Below the pieces are notes generated by a model that was given only the letters and a program-made list of their open reading frames with translations, was not told the origin of the DNA and made no database searches. 64,000 nucleotides of DNA from NCBI RefSeq assembly GCF_008017755.1, contig NZ_VRTS01000010.1, positions 49,736 through 113,735 of the forward strand, given 5' to 3'. The stretch comes from Alkalisalibacterium limincola. Lineage in GTDB: Bacteria; Pseudomonadota; Gammaproteobacteria; Xanthomonadales; Xanthomonadaceae. The translations under genes were made by a program, and so were the position numbers. Below, piece by piece: positions 51,501 to 61,545 of this stretch. Every line of letters starts with the position of its first letter. The stretch's first letter is position 1.

Positions 51501-52410
51501 GGCGCGACTATCCGGAGGGGGTCCGGGAGTACCCGAACTTCCGCCACCACGAATTCGTGGAGGGCCAGCCCGACCGCCGCTTCGGCCACGTGCAGGGCGG
51601 CTTCTTCATTCTCCGGCGCAGCATGATCGATACGGCGGGCGGCTTCAGCGATGCGGTCCCGCACGACTACACGGACGTGGAGTTCAGCGTCCACGTCGAA
51701 GCCAGCGGCTGGCGCCTGGGCCAGGCGCCGGGAATGCTGGCGCTGTACAACAAGACACGGCCCGACATCTTTTCCCGGATCGACGAGTCGATGCTGGCCA
51801 TCCATCCCCCCACCCTGGAGCAGCTCCCGCTGCTTGATGCGATCGCGAGCCGGAAGACGCGCTTTTGCAACGTGTGCGGTTGGCATGGGCCGCAGTTCGA
51901 CGCCGGGCTGGAATGCCCCGGCTGCCAGTCCCGGCCACGGGACCGGACCCTGTACCGGTTCCTGGCAGAGTCCACGCTGGTGTACCGGCGCCTGCTCGCC
52001 CTGGGCATCGGCGTCGGCCAGGCGGTGGACGCGATCTGGCGGACGCAATTTCGAGGCGACGTGGCGGCCGCCGGGCAGCTCGATGAAGCTGCGCTGGCCG
52101 AGCTCGCGCCGGGCCGCCTCGACGGCCGACTGGATGTCGTCTACATCGACGCCGAGGCGGTCGCACCGACGGCGCTTGCCGGGGTGTTCGACGCCGCCGT
52201 GCGCCTGCTCTCTGCGCGCGGCGTGCTCGCGGTCCGCTTCGGCCACGGTCATCCCACGGCCGCTCACGAGGAGGCGGCCGTGGCCGAGCTGGCTGGCAGG
52301 ATGGGCGGCCCGAGCCACTGCGCGTCGACTTCCGCAGCGAAGTGGTTCGCTACGATCCGCGTACCCTGTGGGTGCTGCGCAAGACGGAATCCGACCAATG
52401 CGTGTATTGA
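48500..52410 (+). CDS. giant multi-module glycosyltransferase (frame change near end)
   Basis: About 1303 residues. In order: two YPDV-type repeats (10-90), a GT4 domain (128-494, ends ESFGRTILEAMAAARPVV), a second GT4 domain (514-870, PTVVMEAMAAGLPVM), a GT2-like domain (875-1110, VLVVSWNNLPELAEVVRRL), and a Zn-ribbon (CNVC ... CPGC, about 1123-1145). The last 150 residues resemble a methyltransferase remnant. One base is missing near 52305-52312; with it the protein ends KTESDQCVY at 52410, overlapping the next start. It would add several sugars to the chain. The start overlaps the upstream stop (TGATG). Confidence 0.82.
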
Positions 52411-53309
52411 TCACCGGGGGAGGTGGGTTCCTTGGCCGGGCCATCCTCGGGGAATTGCTGGCGGCGGGCATCCCCGTCGTCGTGCTCGACCTGCCCGGAC
52501 GGCTCGAGGGGTTGCCCGACTGCGGCAGGACGGAGTTCGACTTCAGTGCCAGCCCGCTCGACCTCGTTCGCCATGCCCGGGCCGGCGATCGCTTGCTGCA
52601 CCTTGGCTGCACCAGTCACCCGGCGGCATCGATGGCGGACCCGGCGGGCGATGTCGCGGCGAACGTCGTGTCCTCGATCCGCCTGTTCCAGGCCGCCGTG
52701 CAGTCGGGGGTCGAACGGGTTGTCTTCGCATCGAGCGGCGGGACGGTCTACGGCCGCATCGACGAGATCCCGGTGGAGGAAAGCCATTCGACCCAGCCGC
52801 TGAGTGCCTATGGCATCTCGAAGCTGTCCATCGAGCACTACCTGGACCTGTTCCCAACGCTGCAGGGCATCAGCCTGCGCGTGGCCAATCCCTACGGCCG
52901 CGGCCAGTTGATCGGCACGCCGGTGGGCGCGATAGCGCACTTCGTCCAGTGCTCGCTGCGCCAGGTGCCGGTCGAGATCTGGGGCGACGGTACGGTGGTG
53001 CGTGACTACATCGCCGTGGAGGACGTCGCCGCCGCGTTCCGTCTTGCGGTGACGCGAACCGATCTCGCACCGGGCCCCTACAACATCGGGACCGGGCGAG
53101 GGACCTCGCTCAACGAAGTCGTCGACCTCCTCTCGGCGATCACCGGGCGCCCGCTCGATGTCCGGCATACGCAGGCGCGCAACTACGATGTTCCGGAAAT
53201 CGTCCTCGACAGCACCCGCTTTTCCCGGGCCACGGGATGGAAGCCCGCCGTGGCACTGGAGGGGGGGGTGCGGCAGCTTTGGGAGGCGGCGCTGGAGGAG
53301 GCCGGGTGA
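52398..53309 (+). CDS. NAD-dependent epimerase/dehydratase
   Basis: A 303-residue short-chain-type nucleotide-sugar enzyme. GGGGFLG at residues 7-13 binds NAD; the catalytic YGISK is at 138-142, with Ser in FASSGGTVYG near 112. It resembles UDP-glucose 4-epimerases and related dehydratases; the exact sugar is not assignable. It overlaps the preceding gene by 13 bases, so it is translated in the same operon. Confidence 0.85.
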   Translation: MRVLITGGGGFLGRAILGELLAAGIPVVVLDLPGRLEGLPDCGRTEFDFSASPLDLVRHARAGDRLLHLGCTSHPAASMADPAGDVAANVVSSIRLFQAAVQSGVERVVFASSGGTVYGRIDEIPVEESHSTQPLSAYGISKLSIEHYLDLFPTLQGISLRVANPYGRGQLIGTPVGAIAHFVQCSLRQVPVEIWGDGTVVRDYIAVEDVAAAFRLAVTRTDLAPGPYNIGTGRGTSLNEVVDLLSAITGRPLDVRHTQARNYDVPEIVLDSTRFSRATGWKPAVALEGGVRQLWEAALEEAG

Positions 53310-53381
53310 CACGGTGAAGTGCCGGTTTGCGGGTGGGAAGGGTCTTGTTCAGTGGCGTGGCATAGAGGGAGTAGAGGAAGG

Positions 53382-54755
53382 ATGGCTGTGAATCCGGGGT
53401 CAGGTAGTTCGCATCAGCAGTGGCTGCCGGTCGAGTGCACCGCGCTGGGTGGCCGCGCTCCGGCCGTCGGGGTGGCGCGCTGGCACCTGGACAGGGTCGA
53501 GTTCAATCCGCGCTCGAAGCGCTTCAGGGTGTTTGGCTGGCTGGTGGCGGCCGAAGCCGGCCCAGCCGTCCATGTCATCGTCGGTCAGGCGGGAAAGTTG
53601 AGCAGCGGCCTCCCCAACGTGGCGCGCATGGACGTCGCCGACAAGTTCCGGGTCGGCCAGTCGCCGATGCCGGGCGAGCCCTGGTGTGGATTCGAACTCG
53701 ATGTTCCCGGCAACGAGGGTTTCGACCTCGGTTTCGAGCGCGACGGGGACGTGGCCTGGGTGCGCCGCTGCAGCGTGCCGCCAGTCGATGCCGCGGCGGC
53801 GGGCATGGACGGGGACGGCGTGGACGGCGGCGCAGGCCTCGATCGGCTGCTGTGGTGCGCGGAGCGGCACCATGGCCCCGGAAGCGCCGAGCTGGTGGGC
53901 TCCCGGGAACCTGCCGACAGCCGCAAGGGCAGGGTGCACATCCACGAGATCGACCTGGTCCAGGGCGATGCGCGGCGCAAGGTCCGGCTGGTCGAGAAGC
54001 GCGATGCGAGCCGTCACGAGCTGGCCCTCGCGCGTCGGCTGTTGCGCACCCCGGCCGAGGACTTCGCCCCGGTGCTGGCCGTGGCCGACGCCGCGAAGGA
54101 AGAGGCCTGGTTCATCACCGGCTTCGTCGAGCCGCAACTGGACATGTACCTGGATCCAAGCCCCCATGTGGATGCGCTGGTGTCGGCCGTGCGCACGGTG
54201 GACCGCGTGTTCGGCGACCTGGCCGGCGAGGCTTGCAGGCCCGACGTGGTCCGCTTGTTCCGTGAGGCGATCACCCGGCTCAAGCAAACCGACGAGCGAC
54301 TCGGGGCCCAGGCAGGCGAAGCGCTGGAGTCCGCGATGCCCTGCCTGCAGACGCTGCCCGTCGTGGCCAGCCACAACGATTTCTACTGGAACAACCTGGG
54401 TCTGGAGCGTCGCGAGGACGGTGCGTTGCGCGTGCGCATGTTCGATCTCGAGCTGCTTGGCCCCAACCTGATGGGGGCGGAGTTCCACCAGTTCGCCCGC
54501 ATGGTCATGGAGTCCGATGCGTTCCGGGCCCCGTTCGACGCGATCGTCCAGGCCTACGCCGACGCTGCAGGCGTCGACGCCCGTCGTGTCCGCTTGGCGG
54601 CATTGGCATTCGCGATGGTTCGCTGCGGAATGCGCCTGCATGGCGGCACGCCGACCCGCAAGCGCAGCGACGGGAGCCCGCGGTGCGAGGAGCCGCAGGC
54701 CTACGCGGGACTCGCGCAGTGGCTGGCCGCAGCGTCGAGGGATCTCCCAGGGTGA
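53382..54755 (+). CDS. APH-fold kinase with N-terminal glycan-cluster module
   Basis: A 457-residue protein. Residues about 31-133 form a beta-rich module (LDRVEFNPRSKRFRVFGWLVA, ARMDVADKF, CGFELDVPG) resembling those of Wzt and the P-loop kinase. Residues about 150-450 are an aminoglycoside-phosphotransferase/choline-kinase-like domain with the catalytic loop VVASHNDFYWNNLG (about 326-339) and the metal Asp in RMFDLELLG. In this setting it more likely phosphorylates a sugar, lipid or glycan end than an antibiotic. AGAGGAAGG precedes ATG 53382. Confidence 0.75.
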   Translation: MAVNPGSGSSHQQWLPVECTALGGRAPAVGVARWHLDRVEFNPRSKRFRVFGWLVAAEAGPAVHVIVGQAGKLSSGLPNVARMDVADKFRVGQSPMPGEPWCGFELDVPGNEGFDLGFERDGDVAWVRRCSVPPVDAAAAGMDGDGVDGGAGLDRLLWCAERHHGPGSAELVGSREPADSRKGRVHIHEIDLVQGDARRKVRLVEKRDASRHELALARRLLRTPAEDFAPVLAVADAAKEEAWFITGFVEPQLDMYLDPSPHVDALVSAVRTVDRVFGDLAGEACRPDVVRLFREAITRLKQTDERLGAQAGEALESAMPCLQTLPVVASHNDFYWNNLGLERREDGALRVRMFDLELLGPNLMGAEFHQFARMVMESDAFRAPFDAIVQAYADAAGVDARRVRLAALAFAMVRCGMRLHGGTPTRKRSDGSPRCEEPQAYAGLAQWLAAASRDLPG

Positions 54756-57139
54756 GTGGACCCCGGGGCGCCGTGAACGAGTCGCTTGGCTGGAAACTTC
54801 GGGGCGTGGCCGGCACTCCCGTGGACATGGCGCTTGTCCCCGGGGATGGGGCGCGCATCGAGTCGGATGGCCGGATCCTCGCCTCGCGTCGCGCGGCTTC
54901 GCTCGTGCTGGCGCTGGATGGGCCGTTGCCGACCAGGGCGCTGCCCGGTGGCTGGTACTGGCTGGGTTTCACGATCCAGTCCGAGGACGCCACCGCCGTC
55001 GGCGCAACCCTCTCGGTGTCGATGCGCTCGGGACAGGTGCCGGGCGAGTCCTTCCTGCTGCCGGAGCCGGACGAGGAAGGACGGATCGGTTGCCTGCTGA
55101 TGTTTCCCTACGAGGTCCACGAGTTGCGCCTCGTGCCCTCGGTCCAGCGGGGCAGGTACCGAATCCAGGGCCTGGGCCTGTCCAGGCTCGGCAAGGGCAG
55201 GGCATTGGCGAGCATGCTGCTGGGCCTGTCGGGGAAGGGGTGGCCGGACCGCCCACGCTGGAGCGTGCGTGCGTCGCTGGGCTTCCTGTCGGCCCTGCGA
55301 TCGCAGGGGCTCGGCCCAGCCACGACTGCGCTGTACCGCGCCTATCGCGAGCAGTTCGTCGCTGTCGACCGGGGCTACTCGGCCTGGGTGCGCTACTACG
55401 ACACGCTGTCCGGAACGGATCTCCAGATCCTCGCCGCGCAAGCGGAAGCCCTGGCCGCCAGGGGTCCGCTGGTTTCCATCCTCCTGCCGGTCTACGACAC
55501 TCCGGAGGCGTGGTTGCGCAGCTGCATCGACAGCGTGCTGGCCCAGACCTACCCGCGCTGGGAGCTGTGCATCTGCGACGATGCCTCCCCGCAGGCTCAC
55601 GTGGCCCGGGTGCTCGAGGATTACGCCCGGCGCGATGCACGCATCAAGGTGGTCTCCAGGGAAGAGAACGGTCACATCTCGCGCGCCTCGAACTCGGCGC
55701 TGGAACTGGCCACCGGCGAGTTCGTGGCCCTGCTCGACCACGACGATGAACTGCGCCCGCACGCCCTGCAGACGATGGTGTCGGCCCTGGTCGACGCCCC
55801 GGGGGCACGCTTCGCGTACTCCGACGAGGACAAGATCGATGCCGAAGGCAACAGGTTCGATCCCTACTTCAAGCCGGCCTGGGACCGGGAGCTCGTGCTT
55901 GGCCAGAACTACCTGTGCCACCTGAGCGTGGTCGACACCGCGCTGGTCCGCGAGGTGGGGGGGTTCCGGCCGGGTTTCGAGGGAAGCCAGGACCATGACC
56001 TCTTCCTGCGATGCACGGCGCGCCTGGCCGATGGCCAGATCCTCCACGTCCCCAAGGTGCTCTACCACTGGCGCGCCATTCCCGGATCCACCGCGCTGGG
56101 TCGCGGCGAGAAGGACTATGCGTCGGAGGCCGGCAGGCGCGCGGTGGCCTCCTACCTCGAGCACAACGAGCCCGGTGCGCAGGTCGAGTCGCTCAGCCAC
56201 GGGCACTACCGCGTGCTCAGGCCGCTTCCCGCGCCGCCACCCCGGGTGGCGATCATCATCCCGACCCGGGATCGGGTCGACCTGCTCAGGACCTGCGTCG
56301 AAAGCGTGCTCGAGCGCACCGACTACCCTGCATTCGAAGTGATCATCGTCGACAACCAGAGCCGCGAGCCGGAAACCCTGGCCTACCTGGACGAGGTGGT
56401 GGGGGATGCTCGGGTGCGCGTGCTCGAGCATGACCAGGCGTTCAACTACTCGGCGATCAACAACCACGCGGTCTCCACCACCGATGCCGATGTGGTGTGC
56501 CTGCTCAACAACGACATAGAAGTCATCGAGGCCGGGTGGCTGGCGGAGCTGGTCGCGCGGGCGGTGCGGCCCGGGGTCGGGGCGGTGGGTGCGAAGCTGT
56601 TGTACCCGGACGACACGATCCAGCACGCCGGCGTGGTGCTGGGCGTCATGGGCGTGGCTAACCATGCGTTCACAGGCTTCTCCCGCGACTACCCGGGGCA
56701 TGGCGGGCGGGCCCGGGTGGCGCAGTGCTACTCCGCCGTCACCGGCGCCTGCCTGGTGGTCACGCGCGAGCGGTACCTCGCCGTGGGCGGACTGGACGAA
56801 GCGCTGGCCGTGGCGTTCAACGACATCGATTTCTGCCTTCGGCTGCGGGCATCGGGGTTCGTCAACCAGTGGTCGCCGTTTGCCACCCTGTACCATCACG
56901 AGTCGGCGACCCGCGGGTCGGACGTCGCGCCGGAGAAGGCGGCCCGCTTCCTGGGCGAGGTGAGGTTGATGGAGACGCGGTGGGAGTTCGAGATCGGTCA
57001 TGACCCTGCCTACAATCCCAACCTCACCCTGGACGCCAGCGACTTCGGCTTCGCGTTTCCTCCCCGGGGCCTGGCGGCGGGCGAGGCCGGCATGTCCATT
57101 GGCCGAAGGTCCGTCGCGTCGCCGGCGCAGTCCCGATAG
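54752..57139 (+). CDS. tandem GT2 glycosyltransferase
   Basis: A 795-residue enzyme. An N-terminal beta-rich region of about 200 residues precedes GT2 domain 1 (about 239-470: VSILLPVYDTPEAWLRSCID, LLDHDDELRPHAL, SQDHDLFLR) and GT2 domain 2 (about 498-760: RVAIIIPTRDRVDLLRTCV, CLLNNDIEVI, FNDIDFCLRL). This two-GT2 layout is seen in O-antigen rhamnosyl-type transferases. GTG start overlaps the upstream stop (GTGA). Last gene of the polysaccharide operon. No membrane segments are evident. Confidence 0.88.
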   Translation: MSGPRGAVNESLGWKLRGVAGTPVDMALVPGDGARIESDGRILASRRAASLVLALDGPLPTRALPGGWYWLGFTIQSEDATAVGATLSVSMRSGQVPGESFLLPEPDEEGRIGCLLMFPYEVHELRLVPSVQRGRYRIQGLGLSRLGKGRALASMLLGLSGKGWPDRPRWSVRASLGFLSALRSQGLGPATTALYRAYREQFVAVDRGYSAWVRYYDTLSGTDLQILAAQAEALAARGPLVSILLPVYDTPEAWLRSCIDSVLAQTYPRWELCICDDASPQAHVARVLEDYARRDARIKVVSREENGHISRASNSALELATGEFVALLDHDDELRPHALQTMVSALVDAPGARFAYSDEDKIDAEGNRFDPYFKPAWDRELVLGQNYLCHLSVVDTALVREVGGFRPGFEGSQDHDLFLRCTARLADGQILHVPKVLYHWRAIPGSTALGRGEKDYASEAGRRAVASYLEHNEPGAQVESLSHGHYRVLRPLPAPPPRVAIIIPTRDRVDLLRTCVESVLERTDYPAFEVIIVDNQSREPETLAYLDEVVGDARVRVLEHDQAFNYSAINNHAVSTTDADVVCLLNNDIEVIEAGWLAELVARAVRPGVGAVGAKLLYPDDTIQHAGVVLGVMGVANHAFTGFSRDYPGHGGRARVAQCYSAVTGACLVVTRERYLAVGGLDEALAVAFNDIDFCLRLRASGFVNQWSPFATLYHHESATRGSDVAPEKAARFLGEVRLMETRWEFEIGHDPAYNPNLTLDASDFGFAFPPRGLAAGEAGMSIGRRSVASPAQSR

Positions 57140-57169
57140 CCTCACCAGAAGACCATGGAGATTTCCCAG

Positions 57170-57901
57170 ATGAGCCCACACAGCGACCCGGCAACACATC
57201 GGCGCGAAGCGAAGGTGTTTCCCGACGCGGCCTCCGCCCTGTCGGACATCGTCCGCGACGGACAGACCCTGGCCGTGGGGGGATTCGGCCTATGCGGGAT
57301 TCCCGAGGCACTCATCGGGGCATTGCGTGACTCCGGCGTGTCCGGACTCACCGTCATCTCGAACAATGCCGGCGTCGACGGCTTCGGCCTCGGCCTGCTC
57401 CTGGCGACTCGGCAGATCCGCCGGATGGTCTCGTCCTACGTGGGCGAGAACAAGGAGTTCGAGCGCCAGTTCCTTGCCGGGGAGCTGGAGCTGGAGTTCA
57501 ACCCGCAGGGCACCCTGGCCGAACGCCTCAGGGCCGGTGGCGCCGGGATTCCCGCCTTCTTCACCCGCACCGGCTACGGCACGGTGGTGGCGGAAGGCAA
57601 GGAAACGCGGGAGTTCGATGGCCAGCCCTACATCATGGAGACCGCGCTGCGCGCCGACCTCTCCCTGGTGAAGGCATGGAAGGCCGACAGCGCCGGCAAC
57701 CTGGTCTTCCGCAAGACGGCGCGCAACTTCAATCCGGCGTGCGCGATGGCCGGGAAGTTCTGCGTGGCCGAGGTCGAGGAACTCGTCGAAGTGGGTGCAC
57801 TTGATCCCGACTCGGTGCACCTGCCAGGCATCTACGTGGACCGGATCGTGGTCAACGCCAACCCCGAGAAGCGCATCGAGCAGCGCACCGTGCGCGCTTG
57901 A
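57170..57901 (+). CDS. scoA: 3-oxoacid CoA-transferase subunit A
   Basis: About 243 residues. With subunit B it moves CoA from succinyl-CoA to acetoacetate or a related 3-oxo acid. The family glycine motif [16 protein letters not shown] and the central [15 protein letters not shown] are present. ATG at 57170 has GGAG nine bases upstream; an in-frame ATG at 57155 is the alternative. Acetoacetate from the tyrosine pathway (hppD to fahA) would be a natural substrate. Confidence 0.9.
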   Translation: MSPHSDPATHRREAKVFPDAASALSDIVRDGQTLAVGGFGLCGIPEALIGALRDSGVSGLTVISNNAGVDGFGLGLLLATRQIRRMVSSYVGENKEFERQFLAGELELEFNPQGTLAERLRAGGAGIPAFFTRTGYGTVVAEGKETREFDGQPYIMETALRADLSLVKAWKADSAGNLVFRKTARNFNPACAMAGKFCVAEVEELVEVGALDPDSVHLPGIYVDRIVVNANPEKRIEQRTVRA

Positions 57902-57930
57902 GCTGCGCTGGATCAACCAGGAGAACCGCA

Positions 57931-58566
<636 letters not shown>

Positions 58567-58766
58567 TCGACTGTGTTATTGGATAGGAACGGCAAACCGG
58601 CGTCACAGTTTGGGTTTGACGAAACGAAATCTTAATCTTGGGTTCACGGAGTATCGGAGTCGCTTTTGGCTCGTGTTTTGATACTCTGGGGCGACTGGAT
58701 CGAAATGGACGATTCCAGAGCGGCCTTGAGCCTAGGTCAACCCACAATGCAGGGAGTAAAGTACGG

Positions 58767-59588
58767 ATGAAACTCAATTTGATCGCAGCCACTTCGATCA
58801 TCGCCGCTGGCGCGATGATGAGCGGCAATGCCAACGCCGAGCGCGCTGTCGGCCACATCCAGGAAATTCGTAGCGCCGTTGCCGCGGAATTCGAAGCGCG
58901 TGGTGGTGTCTCGCCGCAGGCGATCGGCGACCTTGATACGGGTTTCAACCCGATTGAGCCGTGCCGCGTTGCCGATTCGCGTTTCTCGCTCGATGGCGCC
59001 TACGCCGCTGCTGAAACCCGCAACATCGTCATCGACACCTCCGACCTGTCGTTCCAGGGTGGCAACCCCGAGGGTTGCGACATCCCGGCCGACGCGAGCT
59101 CGGTCGCCCTCAACATCGTCGCCGTTCGTCCGGCCGCCGATGGCTTCCTGACCGCGTTCCCGGGTGGCACCGACCGTCCGGCCTCCTCGACGGTGAACTT
59201 CGCCGCGAACCAGATCATTGCCAATGGCGCCATCATGGCCATGGGTGACGGCGTCGACGTGTACATGCACCGTGCCGGCGACGTGGTGGTCGACGTGACC
59301 GGCTACTTCGCCGACCTGGCCGCGAACGAGCTCGACTGCTTCACGACGGAAAACGCCGGGCAGCTGGCCGAGGCTGGCGAGATCTTCGTCGGCTTCACCT
59401 TCTGTGACGCCGGCTACTCCGCCGTTGGTGGTGCGTGCGACCAGAACTCCACGATGCCGATGCTGGGCGCGGGTACGTTCAGCGACTTCGGCGCGCACAT
59501 CTGCGTGTTCGACAACGAGGCGGGTACCGATGCCACCGCGTGGGTCGACGTTGCCTGCTGTCGCGTGCAGCCGGAATCGGCCGAGTAA
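58767..59588 (+). CDS. secreted surface protein with beta-rich VTGYF-type domain
   Basis: A 273-residue protein. The signal peptide (MKLNLIAATSIIAAGAMMSG, cleavage near ANA|ER) leads into a domain with the pattern PCRVADSRF ... SSVALNIVAVRPAADGFLT ... SSTVNFAANQIIANGAI ... GDVVVDVTGYFADL. That pattern occurs in secreted surface proteins, mostly of Actinobacteria and other phyla. Four Cys residues in the last 90 suggest disulfides. GGGAGTAAAG precedes the ATG. The 200-bp leader is more AT-rich than its surroundings, and a strong terminator follows. Confidence 0.75.
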   Translation: MKLNLIAATSIIAAGAMMSGNANAERAVGHIQEIRSAVAAEFEARGGVSPQAIGDLDTGFNPIEPCRVADSRFSLDGAYAAAETRNIVIDTSDLSFQGGNPEGCDIPADASSVALNIVAVRPAADGFLTAFPGGTDRPASSTVNFAANQIIANGAIMAMGDGVDVYMHRAGDVVVDVTGYFADLAANELDCFTTENAGQLAEAGEIFVGFTFCDAGYSAVGGACDQNSTMPMLGAGTFSDFGAHICVFDNEAGTDATAWVDVACCRVQPESAE

Positions 59589-59630
59589 GAAGCGAGCCAC
59601 ATCCGGGGGTTCAACCCTCCGGGTCATCGT

Positions 59631-59684
59631 GGCGGGGAAACCCGCCGCGATGAAACAAAGAAGCCGGCATTTGCCGGCTTTTTT
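59631..59684 (+). terminator. two-hairpin 3' end with intrinsic terminator
   Basis: GGCGGG-GAAA-CCCGCC (59631-59646, a GNRA-type tetraloop) is followed by AAGCCGGCATTTGCCGGCTT (59661-59680) and TTTTG. The second hairpin is the terminator. Confidence 0.9.
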
Positions 59685-59720
59685 GTTTTCCGCAACGCGT
59701 CTGCAACGCGCAGGCAGCCC

Positions 59721-60662
59721 TCAGTCGAGCGCCGCCTCGAGTTCGGGCAGGATCTTGAACAGGTCACCGACCAGTCCGATATCGGCCACCTCGAAGATCG
59801 CCGCGTCGGCGTCCTTGTTGATCGCGACGATCGTGCCGGCGTCCTTGATGCCGGTCAGGTGCTGGATCGCGCCGGAGATGCCCACCGCCACGTAGAGCTC
59901 GGGGGCGATGATCTTGCCGGTCTGGCCCACCTGCAGTTCGTTGGGCACGTAGCCGGCATCCACGGCCGCACGCGAGGCACCGACGGCGGCGTTGAGCCGG
60001 TCGGCCAGCTTGTAGATGACCTCGAAGTTCTCCTTCGAGCCGACGCCACGCCCACCGGACACCACGCGCGGGGCGCTGGCCAGGTCCGGACGGTCGCTCT
60101 TGCCCTGCCGCAGTTCGACGTAGCGGGTGTGCGTTGGCAGTTCGGCGTCGACGCTCGCCGTCTCCACCGCGGCACTGCCGCCGTTGCCGACGGCCTGCCA
60201 GGAGGCCGCCCGGATCGTCGCCACCACGGTCTGGCCGGCTGGCGCCTCGACGGTGACGATCGCGTTGCCGGCATAGATCGGGCGGGTGAACACGTGGCTG
60301 GATTCCACGCTCATCACGTCGCTGACCTGGGCCACGCCCAGCAGTGCGGCAACGCAGGGCATGAGGTCCTTGCCGAAGGTGGTGGAGGGGCCGAAGACGT
60401 GGCTGTAGCCGTCGGCCAGCTTGGCGATCTGCGGTGCCTGCACCTGGGCGATGGGCTGCGCGTTGGCCGGATTGGACACGGCGAGCACCCGCGCCACGCC
60501 CTCGAGCTTGGCGGCCTCCCCGGCGACCGATGCAGGGTCCTCGGCAAGCACGGCAATGTCGATCTGGGCACCATCGATCGCGGCGGCGGCGGCGACACAC
60601 TTCGCGACGGCGGGGTTGAGGCGGCCGTCCTGGTGGTCGGCAATGATCAGGATCTTGGACAT
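59721..60662 (-). CDS. etfA: electron transfer flavoprotein subunit alpha
   Basis: A 313-residue FAD-binding subunit of ETF, which passes electrons from acyl-CoA and amino-acid dehydrogenases to ETF-quinone oxidoreductase. The FAD motif is in the C-terminal half: VGQTGKIIAPELYVAVGISG and HLTGIKDAGTIVAINKDADA. It overlaps nothing and follows etfB by 10 bp. It is the classic right border of the xanthomonad LPS locus. Confidence 0.95.
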   Translation of the reverse strand: MSKILIIADHQDGRLNPAVAKCVAAAAAIDGAQIDIAVLAEDPASVAGEAAKLEGVARVLAVSNPANAQPIAQVQAPQIAKLADGYSHVFGPSTTFGKDLMPCVAALLGVAQVSDVMSVESSHVFTRPIYAGNAIVTVEAPAGQTVVATIRAASWQAVGNGGSAAVETASVDAELPTHTRYVELRQGKSDRPDLASAPRVVSGGRGVGSKENFEVIYKLADRLNAAVGASRAAVDAGYVPNELQVGQTGKIIAPELYVAVGISGAIQHLTGIKDAGTIVAINKDADAAIFEVADIGLVGDLFKILPELEAALD

Positions 60663-60672
60663 GTCGATCTCC

Positions 60673-61418
60673 TTACAGCAGGCCCTTGGACTTGAGCGCC
60701 GAGACCAGCTCGGCGGCGTCCTTCACCATGACGCCCTTGCTGCGCTTGGGCGGCGGGGCGAACGTGGTTGTCTTGAGGTGGTCGCCCGAATCCACGCCCA
60801 GTTCCTCGAGCGCGACGCTGCGGATCGGCTTGGATTTCGCCTTCATGATGTCGGGGAGCTTGATGAAGCGCGGCTCGTTCAGGCGCAGGTCGGTGGTGAT
60901 GACCGCCGGCAGCTCCACGTCGATGACTTCCAGGCCCGCGTCGACCTCGCGCGTCACCGTCGCGCGACCGTCGGCCACCTGCACCTCGCTGGCGAACGTG
61001 GCCTGCGGCCGGCCCCACAGGGTCGCCAGCATCTGGCCGGTCTGGTTCGCGTCGTCGTCGATCGCCTGCTTGCCCAGGATCACCAGGCCGGGCTCTTCCT
61101 CCTCGACCAGCTTGAGGAACACCCGCGCGGCGGTCAGCGGCTGGACCGGCTGGTCGCTCACGACGTGGATCGCGCGGTTGGCGCCCATCGCCAGCCCGTT
61201 GCGCAGGTGCGCCTGGGCATCGGCGGGGCCGATCGTGGCGACGATCACTTCCTCGGCCACGCCCTTCTCGCGCAGCCGCAGCGCCTCCTCCAGCGCGATC
61301 TCGTCGAACGGATTGGCCGAGAGCTTGACGCCGTCGGTGACGACACCGCTGCGTCGGGCTTGACCTGGATGCGGACGTTGTAGTCCACGACCCGCTTGAA
61401 TCCGACCAGGATCTTCAT
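60673..61418 (-). CDS. etfB: electron transfer flavoprotein subunit beta (frame change)
   Basis: A 248-residue AMP-binding subunit. MKILVGFKRVVDYNVRI starts it; VILGKQAIDDDANQTGQMLA is the family signature. One base is missing near 61343-61350 (KPDGSGVVTDGVKLS when restored), joining the first 22 residues to the rest. CAGGAAA lies upstream of the ATG. Confidence 0.9.
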
Positions 61419-61545
61419 CGTCGTTGGTTTCCTGTTTTTGACCGGTTCGACCGCACTGTACGCATGGGTACGGTGGGTCGGATGTGAATCCGGCATTGTA
61501 CCGTTCGCGACCGGTTGGGCCTACCTCGGCGCCGGACGACGCTGC

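Noticed and set aside
53382..54755. Antibiotic resistance by the APH-fold kinase
   Set aside because: The gene is inside a polysaccharide operon and has an added cluster-specific module, so a glycan or lipid substrate is more likely.
54701..57199. An 832-codon open frame on the minus strand
   Set aside because: It is the antisense of the tandem GT2 gene, shows no family motifs and is Arg/Val/His-rich, as expected from antisense of a GC-rich gene.
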